Of a DNA stretch of 64,000 bases, positions 25,771 through 34,403 are shown piece after piece. The notes beneath the pieces are model-generated. The model did no database searches, was not told the DNA's origin, and saw only the letters and a program-made list of their open reading frames with translations. The position numbers and the translations under genes are program-made. Within the stretch, counting starts at the first letter, position 1. Each line of letters starts with the position of its first letter. The DNA lies in NCBI RefSeq assembly GCF_947072515.1, contig NZ_CAMTIG010000002.1, positions 1 through 64,000 of the forward strand. The letters run 5' to 3'. The stretch is from an uncultured Clostridium sp. (GTDB taxonomy: Bacteria; Bacillota; Clostridia; Clostridiales; Clostridiaceae).

Positions 25771-25830
25771 AAATAGATTCACAAATAAAAAAATTCGCCT
25801 AGGCGAATTTTTTTATTTGTGGATCTATTT
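25771..25830. terminator. Very long bidirectional terminator hairpin
   Basis: The arms 25771-25799 and 25802-25830 pair over 29 bp with one G-U and a two-base loop (TA). The core AAATTCGCC/GGCGAATTT with flanking A- and T-runs is a normal bidirectional terminator, but the pairing continues outward and includes the stop codon of the glycosyltransferase gene. Confidence 0.85.
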
Positions 25831-26943
25831 AACTATAGCTTTATAAGCTTCTAAAGTTTTTAATGCAGTTTTTTCAAAGGAGAATTTTTTACTGGCACGA
25901 AGAGAACAATTAACCATAGAAAGTTTTAAAAAGCTATCGGATAAAACTTTAGTTATTTTTTCAGCGATTTCTTGTGTGTTAGATGGATTAATTAATATAG
26001 CAGAGTCAGTACACACTTCAGGTAATGAAGTGCGATTAGAAGCTATTACAGGCACTCCACAAGCCATAGCTTCAAGAGGCGGAAGTCCAAAGCCTTCGTA
26101 AAACGAAGGGTATACTAGAGTCTCACAAGCGTTATAGAAGATAGGTAAGTCATCTAAAGGAATAAAACCTGTAAATATTACTTTGTCCTCAATTTTTAAC
26201 TCTCTAGCACGGTTAAGATATCTCTCATAAGAGATTCCTTTATTACCTGTAATAACAAGGTAAGTTGAATTTTTTAATGAATTTGATAAAAGTGAATAAG
26301 CTTCTATAAGACCTAAAATGTTTTTTCTTGGACTAAAACCACCAACATAAAGGATAAAGTTTTTATCGATATTATATTTTTCTCTAATTATATTTTGACA
26401 AGTAGATTTGCTAAGAGGTTTATAAATATCCTCAGCAGCTAAGTGAGTGACAAAAATTTTATCTTTAGGATAATTAAATTCGTTAGCAATATCTTCTTTA
26501 GAAAACTCTGAGACCGTTATAATACCGTCACAATTATCGATTATTTTTGGCATTTCATCATTAAATATTCGAAGATATCTATCACTGACAGTTTCAGGCA
26601 TTCTTAATGGAATAATATCATGCAAAGTGATAGTTTTCTTACAAGAAATATTCGAAGATAAACCTACGCCGTTTTGTGGAATATGATAAAGATCTATATT
26701 TGTTGAAGTTAAAATATTAGGAACTTTAACATTTTCCCAAAAATTTGTACTTGTATTACTCAAAACTTTTTCTAATGTAAAATTTTCATTTAAATTTTTA
26801 ATATCTAAATTATCAGTAGAGAACAATAGATAATCATTAATATTATCTATTTTATTTAAGTTTGATATCAATTGATAAGTATAAGTTCCTATACCAGTTC
26901 CTCGATACCATTCAGCAGCACGACCATCTATACCTATTTTCAT
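25825..26943 (-). CDS. Family 4 glycosyltransferase (CotSA-like), second copy
   Basis: This 372-residue GT-B glycosyltransferase shares with the gene at 21814-22947 the N-terminal MKIxIDxR start, [27 protein letters not shown] and the donor site [16 protein letters not shown]. It is also divergent from a CotS-family gene (27048-28049), so the pair of genes has been duplicated as a module. It probably acts in mother-cell glycosylation of coat or crust material; the sugar and acceptor are unknown. Confidence 0.86.
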   Translation of the reverse strand: MKIGIDGRAAEWYRGTGIGTYTYQLISNLNKIDNINDYLLFSTDNLDIKNLNENFTLEKVLSNTSTNFWENVKVPNILTSTNIDLYHIPQNGVGLSSNISCKKTITLHDIIPLRMPETVSDRYLRIFNDEMPKIIDNCDGIITVSEFSKEDIANEFNYPKDKIFVTHLAAEDIYKPLSKSTCQNIIREKYNIDKNFILYVGGFSPRKNILGLIEAYSLLSNSLKNSTYLVITGNKGISYERYLNRARELKIEDKVIFTGFIPLDDLPIFYNACETLVYPSFYEGFGLPPLEAMACGVPVIASNRTSLPEVCTDSAILINPSNTQEIAEKITKVLSDSFLKLSMVNCSLRASKKFSFEKTALKTLEAYKAIVK

Positions 26944-27047
26944 ATCTATTTCCTTCCAAATATTGCTAATATTATTATATTAAGTTATAGTAAAAGTGTT
27001 AATAAATTTACTAAGGTTAACATATAGATATATAGGGGGTGATCAAA

Positions 27048-28049
27048 ATGATGAGAGAGTTCGAAATCGAAAGACAATTTAATATTAAAATTGAGTCAAT
27101 AAAAGCAAACAAAGGAGTATATCATTTAAACACAAATAAAGGGGAGAGGTGTTTAAAGAAGATTAACTATGGACCTCAAAAATTATTATTTGTATATGGT
27201 GCTAAAGAACATTTAATTAACAATGGGTTTGATAGGGTTGATAAATATTTTTTGAATATAGACAGCTACCCTTATGCGTTAGTAAATGAAGATTTATATA
27301 CATTATCTATGTGGTTGAATGGAAGAGAGTGTGATTTTCATAAGATTGAAGAGGTTAAACTAGCTGCGAAAACACTAGCGGAGCTTCATATTGCATCTAA
27401 AGGATATGATCCACCAGAAAATTCAAAACTTAAAAGTGATTTAGGAAGATGGCCAGGTCTTATGAAAAAAAGAATTAAAGCATTGGATAAAATGAAAGAA
27501 ATGGCTAGAAAGAAAAATAATAAAAGTGATTTTGATATGCTATATATTAAATCGGTTGAATTCTATAAGGAGCTTGCAAAAGAAGCAAGTAACACATTAC
27601 TAACATCAGATTATGAAAGATTATGTGCAATTGCAGAAGATGAAAAAATGTTTTGCCATCATGACTTCACGTATCATAATATAATTATTGATGAAAATGA
27701 AAAAGTTAATATAATAGATTTTGATTATTGCAAAAGGGAAACAAGGGCTTTTGACATATCTAATTTTATGATAAAAGTACTTAAAAGAGTTGATTGGAAT
27801 TTAGATTTTGCAAAAGGAATAATAGAATCATATAATGAAGTAGCAAATTTAGATGCATCAGAATATAGAGTACTGTTAGCTTATTTACAATTTCCACAAA
27901 GATATTGGAGATTAGCAAATAGATATTATTATAATGAAGTGACTTGGGGAGCAAATACATTTGCAAAAAAAATTCAAGGCATTATAGAAGAACAAGAAAA
28001 TTATCTTAAATTTATAAAAGAATTTAAAGAATGTTATGATTTAGATTAA
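27048..28049 (+). CDS. CotS-family spore coat kinase-like protein (3)
   Basis: This 333-residue CotS/YutH-type protein has the catalytic loop CHHDFTYHNIII (about 203-213) and DFDYCK (about 224-229). Family landmarks outside the active site include CLKKINYGPQKLLF near the N-terminal lobe Lys and the C-terminal QFPQRYWRLANRYY. I chose ATG 27048 because AGGGGGTG ends 6 bases before it; a GTG at 27039 is part of that RBS. It is divergent from the second CotSA-like gene and followed by its own terminator. Confidence 0.88.
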   Translation: MMREFEIERQFNIKIESIKANKGVYHLNTNKGERCLKKINYGPQKLLFVYGAKEHLINNGFDRVDKYFLNIDSYPYALVNEDLYTLSMWLNGRECDFHKIEEVKLAAKTLAELHIASKGYDPPENSKLKSDLGRWPGLMKKRIKALDKMKEMARKKNNKSDFDMLYIKSVEFYKELAKEASNTLLTSDYERLCAIAEDEKMFCHHDFTYHNIIIDENEKVNIIDFDYCKRETRAFDISNFMIKVLKRVDWNLDFAKGIIESYNEVANLDASEYRVLLAYLQFPQRYWRLANRYYYNEVTWGANTFAKKIQGIIEEQENYLKFIKEFKECYDLD

Positions 28050-28057
28050 ATATATTC

Positions 28058-28085
28058 AAAAACTCGCTTCATAGCGAGTTTTTGT
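28058..28085 (+). terminator. Terminator after third CotS gene
   Basis: The hairpin AAAACTCGCT-TCAT-AGCGAGTTTT is followed by T residues. Confidence 0.87.
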
Positions 28086-28163
28086 ATTAAAAAGATAAAG
28101 AGTGTAACAGAAAAAGAGAAAAAGAATACTATATAGAAAGCATTTTAGAAGAAAGAGGATTTT

Positions 28164-29036
28164 ATGCAAATTGGAGATGTGGTTGTAAGAAAATCTTATA
28201 ATAAAGATGTTACATTTAAGGTGGTTGATATAAAAGAGGTAGAAGGAAGAGAAGTATATATACTAAAAGGTATAAATATAAGAATATTGGCAGATGCTAA
28301 GGAATGTGATTTAGAAGCAGCGGAAGATGAGTTTGAAGGGGAACAAGATAAAATTCTAAATAGAAAAGTAAAGCAAGCAATAGATAAGGTTATGATTTCT
28401 AGAGAAATGGGTATGAGAAAATCTGAAAAAATATCTAAAGTGAAGAAAACAAGTAATTCAGATGAATTATATTTCGGAAGGCCAGGAAAAATTTTGCACA
28501 TAGATGGTGATAGGGAATATATGGATACTTGCTTAAAAGTCTATAAACAATTATCTCTTGATGCAGTTGGTGTATCAATTCCAGAACATGAGCAACCAGA
28601 AAAAATTATAAAATTAGTGAAGGTTTATAAACCAGATATAATAGTAATTACAGGACATGATAGTATACAGAGAAATGTAGATAATTATTTAGATTTATCT
28701 AATTATAGAAATACAAAGTATTATATAGAATCAGTAAAAAAACTAAGAGAATATAATCAAAATTACGATGATTTAGTTATATTTGCAGGAGCTTGTCAAA
28801 GTTGTTATGAAAGTATTTTAGATGCAGGTGCTAATTTTGCATCATCGCCTAATCGTGTTTTGATTCATTGTTTAGATCCAGTTTTTATTTGTGAAAAAAT
28901 AGCTTATTGTCCAATAAAAGATGTAGTATCGATAAAAGATGTCATTGGTAATACAATAACAGGAATAAAAGGAATAGGTGGAATTCAAACAAGAGGAAAA
29001 TATAGAGAAGGCTACCCTAAATCACCTTATATATAA
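28164..29036 (+). CDS. yabG: Sporulation-specific protease YabG
   Basis: This 290-residue protein matches the YabG peptidase family in length and along its whole sequence (MQIGDVVVRKSY start, ILHIDGD, ITGHD and FAGACQSCYE segments). YabG is made in the mother cell and processes coat and cortex-associated proteins; in Clostridioides difficile it cleaves SipA and pre-pro-SleC. Its place between CotS genes and the SipL-like gene is consistent. The conserved Cys in GACQSC has been suggested as part of the active site. Confidence 0.93.
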   Translation: MQIGDVVVRKSYNKDVTFKVVDIKEVEGREVYILKGINIRILADAKECDLEAAEDEFEGEQDKILNRKVKQAIDKVMISREMGMRKSEKISKVKKTSNSDELYFGRPGKILHIDGDREYMDTCLKVYKQLSLDAVGVSIPEHEQPEKIIKLVKVYKPDIIVITGHDSIQRNVDNYLDLSNYRNTKYYIESVKKLREYNQNYDDLVIFAGACQSCYESILDAGANFASSPNRVLIHCLDPVFICEKIAYCPIKDVVSIKDVIGNTITGIKGIGGIQTRGKYREGYPKSPYI

Positions 29037-29104
29037 AAAATGTTATTTTTATGTATAAAATTCTAAAAATATAAGAAAATAATAGTAAGATATGAAATAA
29101 CGTA

Positions 29105-29133
29105 TTGACATTATGATGCGTAAATGATAAAAT
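29105..29133 (+). promoter_or_regulatory. SigA promoter P1 of veg
   Basis: TTGACA (29105-29110), a 17-base spacer and TAAAAT (29128-29133) form the upstream of two tandem housekeeping promoters before veg. Confidence 0.72.
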
Positions 29134-29145
29134 TAAATATTTTAT

Positions 29146-29174
29146 TTGACTTTTTTTCAAAATCTTGGTATAAT
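29146..29174 (+). promoter_or_regulatory. SigA promoter P2 of veg
   Basis: TTGACT (29146-29151), a 17-base spacer and a perfect TATAAT (29169-29174) with TGG just upstream make a strong vegetative promoter, in keeping with the high expression of veg in Bacillus. Confidence 0.9.
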
Positions 29175-29199
29175 ATATAACATGAAAGAGGGTGTGTAT

Positions 29200-29436
29200 A
29201 TGAATGGAATAAGAACAATAGCTTCGATAAAAAAGAATATCGAAGGACATATTGGAGAAAAAGTTACCCTAAAAGCGAACGGTGGAAGAAAAAAGATTTT
29301 AGTTAATGATGGAATTATAGAAAGTGTTTATCCGAGCATTTTTGTAGTGAGATTAGAAGATGAAAATCAAAGAACAGTAACATATAGTTATTCAGATGTT
29401 TTAACTAGAACTGTACAATTGGACTTTCTAGGATAA
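29200..29436 (+). CDS. veg: Veg family protein
   Basis: This 78-residue protein matches the Veg family (MNGIRTIASIKKNIEGHIGEKV start, RKKILVNDGIIE, TYSYSDVLTRTV). Veg has an SH3-like fold; in B. subtilis it is abundant in vegetative growth and stimulates biofilm formation. I chose ATG 29200 behind GAGGGTG; an upstream frame from 29146 runs through the promoter and is not credible. The yabG-veg order is also seen in Bacillus. It is monocistronic with its own promoters and terminator. Confidence 0.94.
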   Translation: MNGIRTIASIKKNIEGHIGEKVTLKANGGRKKILVNDGIIESVYPSIFVVRLEDENQRTVTYSYSDVLTRTVQLDFLG

Positions 29437-29469
29437 AAAAAAGACTTCGAAAATTTCGAAGTTTTTTTT
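29436..29469 (+). terminator. Terminator after veg
   Basis: ACTTCGAA-AAT-TTCGAAGT is followed by eight T residues. Confidence 0.87.
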
Positions 29470-29491
29470 ATTTATTATTTTATAAATAAAT

Positions 29492-29580
29492 AAAAAAAAG
29501 AAAGATGGTGGGTTTCCATCTTTCAACTATGGTATAAAAGGGTATTGAGAATTTATGAGAGGTTATATGGTCAATAACCA
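29492..29580 (-). ncRNA. Predicted minus-strand small RNA (~89 nt)
   Basis: Read on the minus strand, TTGACA (29615-29610), a 17-base spacer and TAACAT (29592-29587) form a promoter with start near 29580. The transcript would end at a hairpin GAAAGATGG/CCATCTTTC (29524-29516 with 29508-29500) followed by eight U (29499-29492). An internal stem GGTTAT/ATAACC also forms near the 5' end. No convincing start codon with RBS lies inside. It faces neither neighbour, so it looks like an independent small RNA; not matched by me to any known family. Confidence 0.6.
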
Positions 29581-29759
29581 ATTACTATGTTACGACAAAA
29601 AGCGATGTTTGTCAACAGTTTTGAAATAAAAAAATTAAAATAAATAAAAAAATATATAAAAGGTGAGAAAAATTGTCGAAATTTGTATTAATAAAAGTGT
29701 AATTATATTTAATAGATAAGTGTATATATGTTAGTAGATACTTTGTAGGAGGAATGGTT

Positions 29760-31319
29760 ATGTCAAGAATAGATGTTATAAAAGAAAATATTCAATTTGA
29801 ACAATTATTAAATGAAAGTAATACTACAGCAATGTTAAATGAAGAATACTTAATACCAGATACGCACCCAGATGTAGAAGAAATTTTAATGGTTGATGCA
29901 AATCCGGTAATAAATTCAAAAGAAACAGTAGGAGAAAAGGTTAATATCGAAGGGAAAATAGAATATAATGTACTTTATTTAGCAAGGGAAGATAATTTAG
30001 TAGTTTGTTCTGTTAATTACTCGCAAAAATTTTCTAATTCATTAGATCTAGAAGAAGGAGAACATAAAGTAATCTGTGAAGTAGATTGTAGAGTAGAACA
30101 TATTGAGGCTAAAATAATCAATGAAAGAAAAGTTGCCATTGATGGAATATTAAATATTAATTGGGAAAAATATAAAGAAAAAGAAATAGAACTTATTAAA
30201 GATATTGAATCAGAAGAAGGCGTAGAAATGCTTAAGAAAAATGAGTGTGTAAATAAAACTAAGCTAGATGATTCATTAGATATTATAGGTAAATCTGTAT
30301 TAAGAGTTAGTATGGATAAGCCACAAATAGCTAAAATCTTAAAAACAGATATAAAATTGCATAAAAAAGAAACTAAAATAGGTGAAGAAAAGGTATATTG
30401 TGGATGTTATTGCAAGATTCATATTTTATACTTAGGTGGTGAAGGAAAAGAAGTATATCATTTAAATGATAATGTATATATCTCTAAAGAGCTTTTGGCA
30501 CCTGAAATAACACCTGATATGGATATTTGTGCAAAAATGGAACTTACAAGCACAAGTGTTACTAAGGATTATGATGATTTAGGAGAGTCTAGAATTGTAA
30601 ATCTTGAATTTAAAGTATTATGTGGAGTAAAAGCATTTTCTAAAGAAAATTTAGAGGTAATAACAGATGCATACTCACCTAAATTCCCAGTAGAAGTAAA
30701 AAAAGAAAATTGTGAAATGGGAATGATTCATGGAATATATAATAATGATATTCTTGTGAAAGACAATATTTATATAAAAGAAGAGGATTTAAAACCTGAA
30801 AGTATAATAACGGCTTCAGGAAATATAATAATTACAGAGAAGTCAGTTGGAAATGATAGAATTTCCATTGAAGGATTCTTAAAAGTATGTGTTGTTTATA
30901 AAACAGGAGATCCAGATAAATATTTAGCAAAGGTAGAAGGTGAAATACCTTTTAATGCAGCAATAGAAGCTTTAGGAGCTAATAAAGATATGCAAGGAAT
31001 AGTTAATGCTGCATTAGAAGATTTAGAGGCATCAATAGAGGCTAATACAATAGCAGTAAAGGCTAATATCCAAGCAAATTCTAAAGTGTTATTTGCTATT
31101 AATAAAGAAATAGTAAATGATATTAAAGAAAGTGAAAATAAAGAAGAGCAAAAGAAAGCAAGTATAACTATATATGTTATTGGTGAAGGCGATAAATTAT
31201 GGGATTTAGCTAAAAAATATAAAACTACTATGGCTAAAATAAAAGAAATGAATGATTTAGAAGAAGATGAACAGTTAATTACTGGAGAGAAGCTTTTAAT
31301 TCCAGGGAAAATATGTTAA
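29760..31319 (+). CDS. sipL: SipL-like spore morphogenetic protein (SPOCS + LysM)
   Basis: This 519-residue protein has repeated SPOCS/DUF3794 modules over about residues 20-430 and a C-terminal LysM domain (about 465-517, YVIGEGDKLWDLAKKY to LLIPGK). The layout and length match C. difficile SipL, which binds the SpoIVA ATPase through its LysM domain and is needed to attach the coat to the forespore. The start ATG at 29760 follows AGGAGGA at 7 bases; the in-frame ATG at 29754 is too close. It is separated from veg by the predicted small RNA and ends at its own terminator. Confidence 0.88.
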   Translation: MSRIDVIKENIQFEQLLNESNTTAMLNEEYLIPDTHPDVEEILMVDANPVINSKETVGEKVNIEGKIEYNVLYLAREDNLVVCSVNYSQKFSNSLDLEEGEHKVICEVDCRVEHIEAKIINERKVAIDGILNINWEKYKEKEIELIKDIESEEGVEMLKKNECVNKTKLDDSLDIIGKSVLRVSMDKPQIAKILKTDIKLHKKETKIGEEKVYCGCYCKIHILYLGGEGKEVYHLNDNVYISKELLAPEITPDMDICAKMELTSTSVTKDYDDLGESRIVNLEFKVLCGVKAFSKENLEVITDAYSPKFPVEVKKENCEMGMIHGIYNNDILVKDNIYIKEEDLKPESIITASGNIIITEKSVGNDRISIEGFLKVCVVYKTGDPDKYLAKVEGEIPFNAAIEALGANKDMQGIVNAALEDLEASIEANTIAVKANIQANSKVLFAINKEIVNDIKESENKEEQKKASITIYVIGEGDKLWDLAKKYKTTMAKIKEMNDLEEDEQLITGEKLLIPGKIC

Positions 31320-31336
31320 AAATTAAATAAAAATAG

Positions 31337-31372
31337 AAAAAGTCTTTTTCAAATTTGGAAAAGACTTTTTTT
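31337..31372 (+). terminator. Terminator after sipL
   Basis: The 14-bp stem AAAAAGTCTTTTTC/GGAAAAGACTTTTT has one G-U pair and is followed by more T. Confidence 0.85.
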
Positions 31373-31465
31373 AGCTAATTTATAAAGATTTGAAATGTTA
31401 ATGGAAATATAAAAAAAAATCTATAGAAAATAAAAAAATAAAATATATACTAAAGATAAATTAGA

Positions 31466-31490
31466 GTATACTATTTAGAAAATAGTATAC
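31466..31490. promoter_or_regulatory. Perfect 10-bp inverted repeat before GltD-like gene
   Basis: GTATACTATT-TAGAA-AATAGTATAC lies immediately upstream of the RBS. The same 10-mer GTATACTATT recurs before the phosphofructokinase gene (32994-33003), which suggests a shared operator. The regulator is unknown. Confidence 0.5.
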
Positions 31491-31509
31491 ATTATTGGAG
31501 GAGAGAAAA

Positions 31510-32742
31510 ATGAAAGAACTCGTATTAGAAGCTGAAAGATGTTTAAAATGTAAAAATCCTAGATGTAGTGAAAACTGTCCCATTAATACAAAAATACCAA
31601 AAGTTATTGAACATTATATAAAAGGTGAAAGGGAAGCTGCAGGAGAAATACTTTTTAATAATAATCCATTATCAGTGGTATGCTCGATTGTTTGTCCTCA
31701 TGAAAAGCAATGTATGGGGAATTGTATAAGAGGAATAAAAGGTGAACCTATAAGATTTCCAGAGATAGAATATGAAATTTCGCTAGAATATTTAAAAAAT
31801 ATGAAAGTAGAAAAAATAAAGAAAAATGGAAAAAAGGTTGGGATAGTTGGTGCAGGTCCAGCAGGGATAGTGGTAGGAATAATTCTTGCTAAAAAGGGAT
31901 ATTCAGTTACTATTTTTGAGAGTAGAAATAAAATAGGAGGAGTACTTAGATATGGTATTCCTGAGTTTAGATTAGATAGAAAAATCTTAGATATGTATGA
32001 AGAATATTTAATAGAGTTAGGTGTGAAGATAAGATTAAATACATTAATAGGGCCAGTGTTAAGTATAAATAAACTATTTGAAGATGGATATAAAGCAATT
32101 TTTATAGGAACGGGAGTATGGAATGCAAGAACACTAGGAATAAAGGGAGAGTCTTTAGGAAATGTTCATTATGCAATAGATTATTTAAAGCATCCTAAAT
32201 ATTTTAGATTAGGAGATAAAGTTAATGTGATAGGCGCTGGAAATGTTGCCATGGACTCAGCAAGATCTGCAAAATATTTTGGGGCTAAAGATGTAACGGT
32301 GTATTTTAGAGGAGAAAGAGAGCAGATGGAAGCAACTAAAACTGAAATTTATGAAGCAGAAAAAGAGGGAGTTAAATTTGAGTTTTGTAAAACACCTATA
32401 GAAATAACTGAGGAAGGAGTAGTTTTTTCTGAAGTAAAAGTAAGAGAGAATTTAGATGGTAAATATGAATTTACTAATATATCAGGAAGTGAAAAAATGT
32501 ATGAAGGGACATCTACAATAATAGCAATAGGACAAGTACCGAGAAATAATATAGTAAGAAATACAACTGGAATAAGTACCACTGATAATGGTCTTATAAT
32601 TACAAATGAATATGGACATACTTCTAGAGAGGGAATATTTGCATGTGGAGATGTAGTTAATGGACCTAAAATAGTTGTACAAGCAGTTGTAGAAGCTAAA
32701 AAAGTGGCAGAATCTATAGATAGATATTGTAATAATTTTTAA
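31510..32742 (+). CDS. GltD-like NAD(P)-dependent FAD oxidoreductase
   Basis: This 410-residue protein resembles the glutamate synthase small subunit/NfnB-type family. N-terminal Cys clusters (CLKCKNPRCSENCP and CSIVCPHEKQC, about 13-75) should hold 4Fe-4S centres. An FAD motif GAGPAGIV (~113), an NADPH motif GAGNVAMD (~245) and a C-terminal FAD motif GIFACGDVV follow. No glutamate synthase large subunit or NfnA partner is adjacent, so its electron acceptor and substrate are unknown. The start ATG 31510 follows GGAGGAGAG. Confidence 0.87.
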   Translation: MKELVLEAERCLKCKNPRCSENCPINTKIPKVIEHYIKGEREAAGEILFNNNPLSVVCSIVCPHEKQCMGNCIRGIKGEPIRFPEIEYEISLEYLKNMKVEKIKKNGKKVGIVGAGPAGIVVGIILAKKGYSVTIFESRNKIGGVLRYGIPEFRLDRKILDMYEEYLIELGVKIRLNTLIGPVLSINKLFEDGYKAIFIGTGVWNARTLGIKGESLGNVHYAIDYLKHPKYFRLGDKVNVIGAGNVAMDSARSAKYFGAKDVTVYFRGEREQMEATKTEIYEAEKEGVKFEFCKTPIEITEEGVVFSEVKVRENLDGKYEFTNISGSEKMYEGTSTIIAIGQVPRNNIVRNTTGISTTDNGLIITNEYGHTSREGIFACGDVVNGPKIVVQAVVEAKKVAESIDRYCNNF

Positions 32743-32748
32743 AGTAAA

Positions 32749-32812
32749 AAGAGCTTATTTTGATATGCTCCTTATCAAGTAGACATAGTAAATATCTAAA
32801 ACATGTGCTCTT
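32749..32812. mobile_element. Possible insertion-sequence end remnant (solo)
   Basis: A 64-bp stretch right after the GltD-like stop is bounded by AAGAGC (32749-32754) and its inverse GCTCTT (32807-32812). It contains GATATGCTCCTTATCAAG, which reminds me of IS3-family element ends. There is no transposase, second end or target duplication, so this is a low-confidence call. Confidence 0.2.
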
Positions 32813-32846
32813 GAATGGCCACACAATTGTGTGGTCATTTTTTATG
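32813..32846 (+). terminator. Terminator after GltD-like gene
   Basis: The stem AATGGCCACACAA/TTGTGTGGTCATT (one G-U) is followed by T residues. Confidence 0.87.
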
Positions 32847-32991
32847 CACAAAAGTATAAAGTTTACATAGAAGAGATAAATTTTTTAATCTAAATAACTA
32901 AAATTTGAGAAAAGCATAAACATTTGAATTAAAAAAAGACAAATGTAATAAAAGTTTTAACAAATAGTGAAATGGCTTGGAATTTTATATA

Positions 32992-33051
32992 AAGTATACT
33001 ATTATCTTAAATAAGATATACTTAATTAGAAATATATTTAATAGTATATAC
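32992..33051. promoter_or_regulatory. Complex dyad region before phosphofructokinase gene
   Basis: AAGTATA (32992-32998) pairs with TATACTT (33017-33023), enclosing a perfect TATCTTA-AA-TAAGATA (33003-33018). The 10-mer GTATACTATT (32994-33003), identical to the one before the GltD-like gene, and AATAGTATATAC (33040-33051) are also present. The rest of the 32743-33069 gap beyond the terminator holds nothing else I can name. Confidence 0.45.
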
Positions 33052-33069
33052 TAAATAAGAGGTGATTTA

Positions 33070-34266
33070 ATGAATTGTTTAATAGCTCAATCGGGTGGAC
33101 CAACTACAGTAATTAATGCAAGTGTATATGGAGTAATAAAAAGAAATAATAAATTGAATATTTATAACACGGTATTTGGAGGGATAAATGGAATTGAAGG
33201 GATTTTAGAAGAAAAGTTAGTAAATTTATCTGCATTAGATGAAGAAAGATTAGAAGTGTTAAAGAATACTCCATCTTCAGCATTAGGATCTTGTAGATAT
33301 AAGCTTAAAGATTATTTAGTGGATGATTCAGAATATAAAAAAATAGTTAAAATCCTTATTAAGTATGAAATTGAGACGTTTTTCTATATTGGAGGAAATG
33401 ATTCTATGGATACGGTTTCAAAATTAGCGGAGTATATGGAAAAAAATAATATAGAAATAAAAGTTATAGGGATACCAAAAACCATAGATAATGATTTAGT
33501 CCAATTAGATCATGCACCTGGATATCCAAGTGCAGCTAAATTTATATATAATTCAGTACTTGAAACTTATTTAGATTCAGTTGTATATGGGAAAAATGGT
33601 GTATTTATTTTAGAAACAATGGGAAGGGAAACGGGATGGTTAGCAATTGCAGCAGCGTTAGCAAAGATTAAAGGAAATCTTTGTGTTGATTTATTGTATA
33701 TACCAGAGATACCTTTTTCAAAGGAAAAGTTTTTAGAGGATATAAAAAAGGTTTGTGAAAAGAAAAATTCGGTTTATATAGTTGTAGCTGAAGGAATTAA
33801 AGATAAACAGGGAAACTTTATATCAGCAGAATTAGCTCCTTTTGATAAATTTGGACATAAGCAATTAGGAGGAGTTGGACTAGCTTTGAGGAATGTTATT
33901 TTAGAAAATGGAGTTGCGAATAAAGTAAGAGTATTAGAGTTAAATACATTACAAAGAGCTGCCATTCATTGTGCATCTAAAAATGATTTAAGTGAGGCTT
34001 CATATGTAGGAGCTTATGCATTACAGCATTCAAAAGAATGTAAAAATGGAAGTATGGTTGGAATAAGAGTGGCTTCTAGGGAGCCTTATAGATCAGAGCC
34101 ATATTTACTTTTAGCAAAAGAGGTTGCAAATCAAACAAAATTTGTTCCAGAAGGATGGCTTTTAGAAAATTTTAAATTAAGTGAAGAGGCTCATGAGTAT
34201 ATAAAATCTTTAATAAAAGATGAAGATTTATTCTATCAAAGAAAATTTGAAAGTTTTTTAGTTTAA
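33070..34266 (+). CDS. pfp: Pyrophosphate-type 6-phosphofructokinase
   Basis: This 398-residue phosphofructokinase has the active-site residues of the PPi-dependent class: GGNDS with D111 where ATP enzymes have Gly, and PKTIDND with K137 where ATP enzymes have Gly. These two changes block ATP binding and mark PPi use. Other landmarks are N-terminal SGGPTTVINA and MGRETGWLA. The enzyme phosphorylates fructose 6-phosphate reversibly in glycolysis/gluconeogenesis. Cofactor choice is inferred from these residues. It is monocistronic between terminators and preceded by dyads shared with the GltD-like gene. Confidence 0.87.
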   Translation: MNCLIAQSGGPTTVINASVYGVIKRNNKLNIYNTVFGGINGIEGILEEKLVNLSALDEERLEVLKNTPSSALGSCRYKLKDYLVDDSEYKKIVKILIKYEIETFFYIGGNDSMDTVSKLAEYMEKNNIEIKVIGIPKTIDNDLVQLDHAPGYPSAAKFIYNSVLETYLDSVVYGKNGVFILETMGRETGWLAIAAALAKIKGNLCVDLLYIPEIPFSKEKFLEDIKKVCEKKNSVYIVVAEGIKDKQGNFISAELAPFDKFGHKQLGGVGLALRNVILENGVANKVRVLELNTLQRAAIHCASKNDLSEASYVGAYALQHSKECKNGSMVGIRVASREPYRSEPYLLLAKEVANQTKFVPEGWLLENFKLSEEAHEYIKSLIKDEDLFYQRKFESFLV

Positions 34267-34310
34267 ATTGAAAAGTACGAAGAAAATAAAAAATAAGTTA
34301 AACTGTCAAA

Positions 34311-34343
34311 AATCCTACTAATTATAATTAGTGGGATTTTTTG
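34311..34343 (+). terminator. Terminator after phosphofructokinase gene
   Basis: AATCCTACTAAT-TATA-ATTAGTGGGATT (one G-U) is followed by T residues. Confidence 0.87.
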
Positions 34344-34403
34344 TGTATAAAAATAAAAATAAGAGGAGATAATAATAAACGCGTAAAGCGAGGTGAGTAA
34401 TAA

